Assembly (NCBI GenBank): GCA_021827465.1
Contig: JAKAVX010000175.1
Coordinates: 1 to 6,139 of the forward strand
Direction: 5' to 3'
DNA length: 6,139 bases
From: Deltaproteobacteria bacterium
GTDB taxonomy: Bacteria; Desulfobacterota_B; Binatia; Binatales; Binataceae
Part shown: in pieces, positions 6,059 to 6,139 of the stretch
How positions within the stretch are numbered: the first letter of the stretch is position 1
Layout of the letters: each line of letters begins with the position of its first letter
The notes under the pieces: model-generated
Told to the model about the DNA's origin: nothing
The model's input: the letters and a program-made list of their open reading frames with translations, nothing else
Database searches by the model: none
Translations under genes and position numbers: made by a program

Positions 6059-6066
6059 CGGCAAAT

Positions 6067-6139
6067 ATGCAGAATGATTGGCGTGACCTGATCAAACCCA
6101 AAGGTATCGAGTTCGACGAGAAGGAAGTCACCGAGACCT
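6067..6139 (+). CDS. rpoA: DNA-directed RNA polymerase subunit alpha, N-terminal start (partial)
   Basis: The frame opens at ATG 6067 and runs off the right edge after 24 codons. The residues MQNDWRDLIKPKGIEFDEKE then VTET match the N-terminus of bacterial alpha subunits, where a W-R-D/E-L-I-K-P motif leads into the first strand of the dimerisation domain. The alpha dimer nucleates assembly of beta and beta', and its C-terminal domain contacts upstream promoter DNA and activators; neither part is visible here. Position after rpsD is the standard alpha-operon location, and rplQ would be expected next. The call rests on this short motif plus context. The start is fixed by an upstream stop at 6001-6003 and the absence of earlier standard start codons. 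Confidence 0.93.
   Translation, partial: MQNDWRDLIKPKGIEFDEKEVTET

Larger units (their letters stand above)
5983..6066 (+). other. Non-coding spacer between rpsD and rpoA
   Basis: This 84-nt spacer is the longest gene-free stretch in the window. It holds, in order, a second in-frame stop for rpsD (5983-5985), a Shine-Dalgarno-like AAGGAG (5992-5997) without a well-spaced start, a GC-rich stem-loop (about 6003-6036), and a weak AAGAG site (6054-6058) before rpoA. The frame of rpoA is closed upstream by TAG at 6001-6003, and no ATG, GTG or TTG occurs between there and the ATG at 6067. rpoA therefore cannot start earlier with a standard codon. Confidence 0.8.

Overview
The window is one uninterrupted, all-plus-strand stretch of the bacterial ribosomal-protein / secretion supercluster (spc operon running straight into the alpha operon). 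It starts in the last codons of rplR and ends 24 codons into rpoA. In order it holds rplR (3' end), rpsE, rpmD, rplO, secY, adk, map, infA, rpmJ, rpsM, rpsK, rpsD and rpoA (5' end). All thirteen are recognisable families with intact frames. No RNA gene, mobile element, CRISPR array, promoter or intrinsic terminator could be supported, and no stretch of 300 bases lacks a gene. The longest non-coding stretch is 84 nt.

Layout: positions 1-1292 encode ribosomal proteins L18 (end), S5, L30 and L15. Positions 1293-2600 encode SecY, the membrane pore of the general secretion pathway. Positions 2605-4055 encode adenylate kinase and methionine aminopeptidase. Positions 4068-4423 encode initiation factor IF-1 and the 37-residue L36. 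Positions 4433-5982 encode S13, S11 and S4. The RNA polymerase alpha subunit begins at 6067. From rplO to map the genes are effectively fused at their borders (0 nt, 4 nt, then a 1-nt overlap), so translational coupling is likely. Spacers widen only before rpsK (54 nt) and rpoA (84 nt). The rpoA spacer holds a GC-rich stem-loop and an unassigned Shine-Dalgarno-like sequence, and is the least explained part of the window.

Organism: the DNA is GC-rich (about 60% by eye) with G/C-rich third codon positions. The order secY-adk-map-infA-rpmJ-rpsM-rpsK-rpsD-rpoA differs from enterobacteria (secY directly followed by rpmJ, with adk, map and infA elsewhere). It also differs from typical Bacillus, where rpsD is not in the cluster. 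Together with the four-cysteine S4, the four-cysteine adenylate kinase lid and an RpoA start containing NDWRDLIKPK, this best recalls deltaproteobacteria-like lineages (Desulfobacterota, Myxococcota, Binatota and neighbours). That is an inference from remembered family patterns, not from a tree.

Together the genes supply ribosome parts (both subunits), translation start (IF-1), N-terminal methionine removal from new proteins, protein export through the membrane, nucleotide balance, and the core of RNA polymerase. This is a conserved housekeeping region. I looked for a novel system and did not find one; the findings are modest observations about spacers, gene borders and one protein extension.
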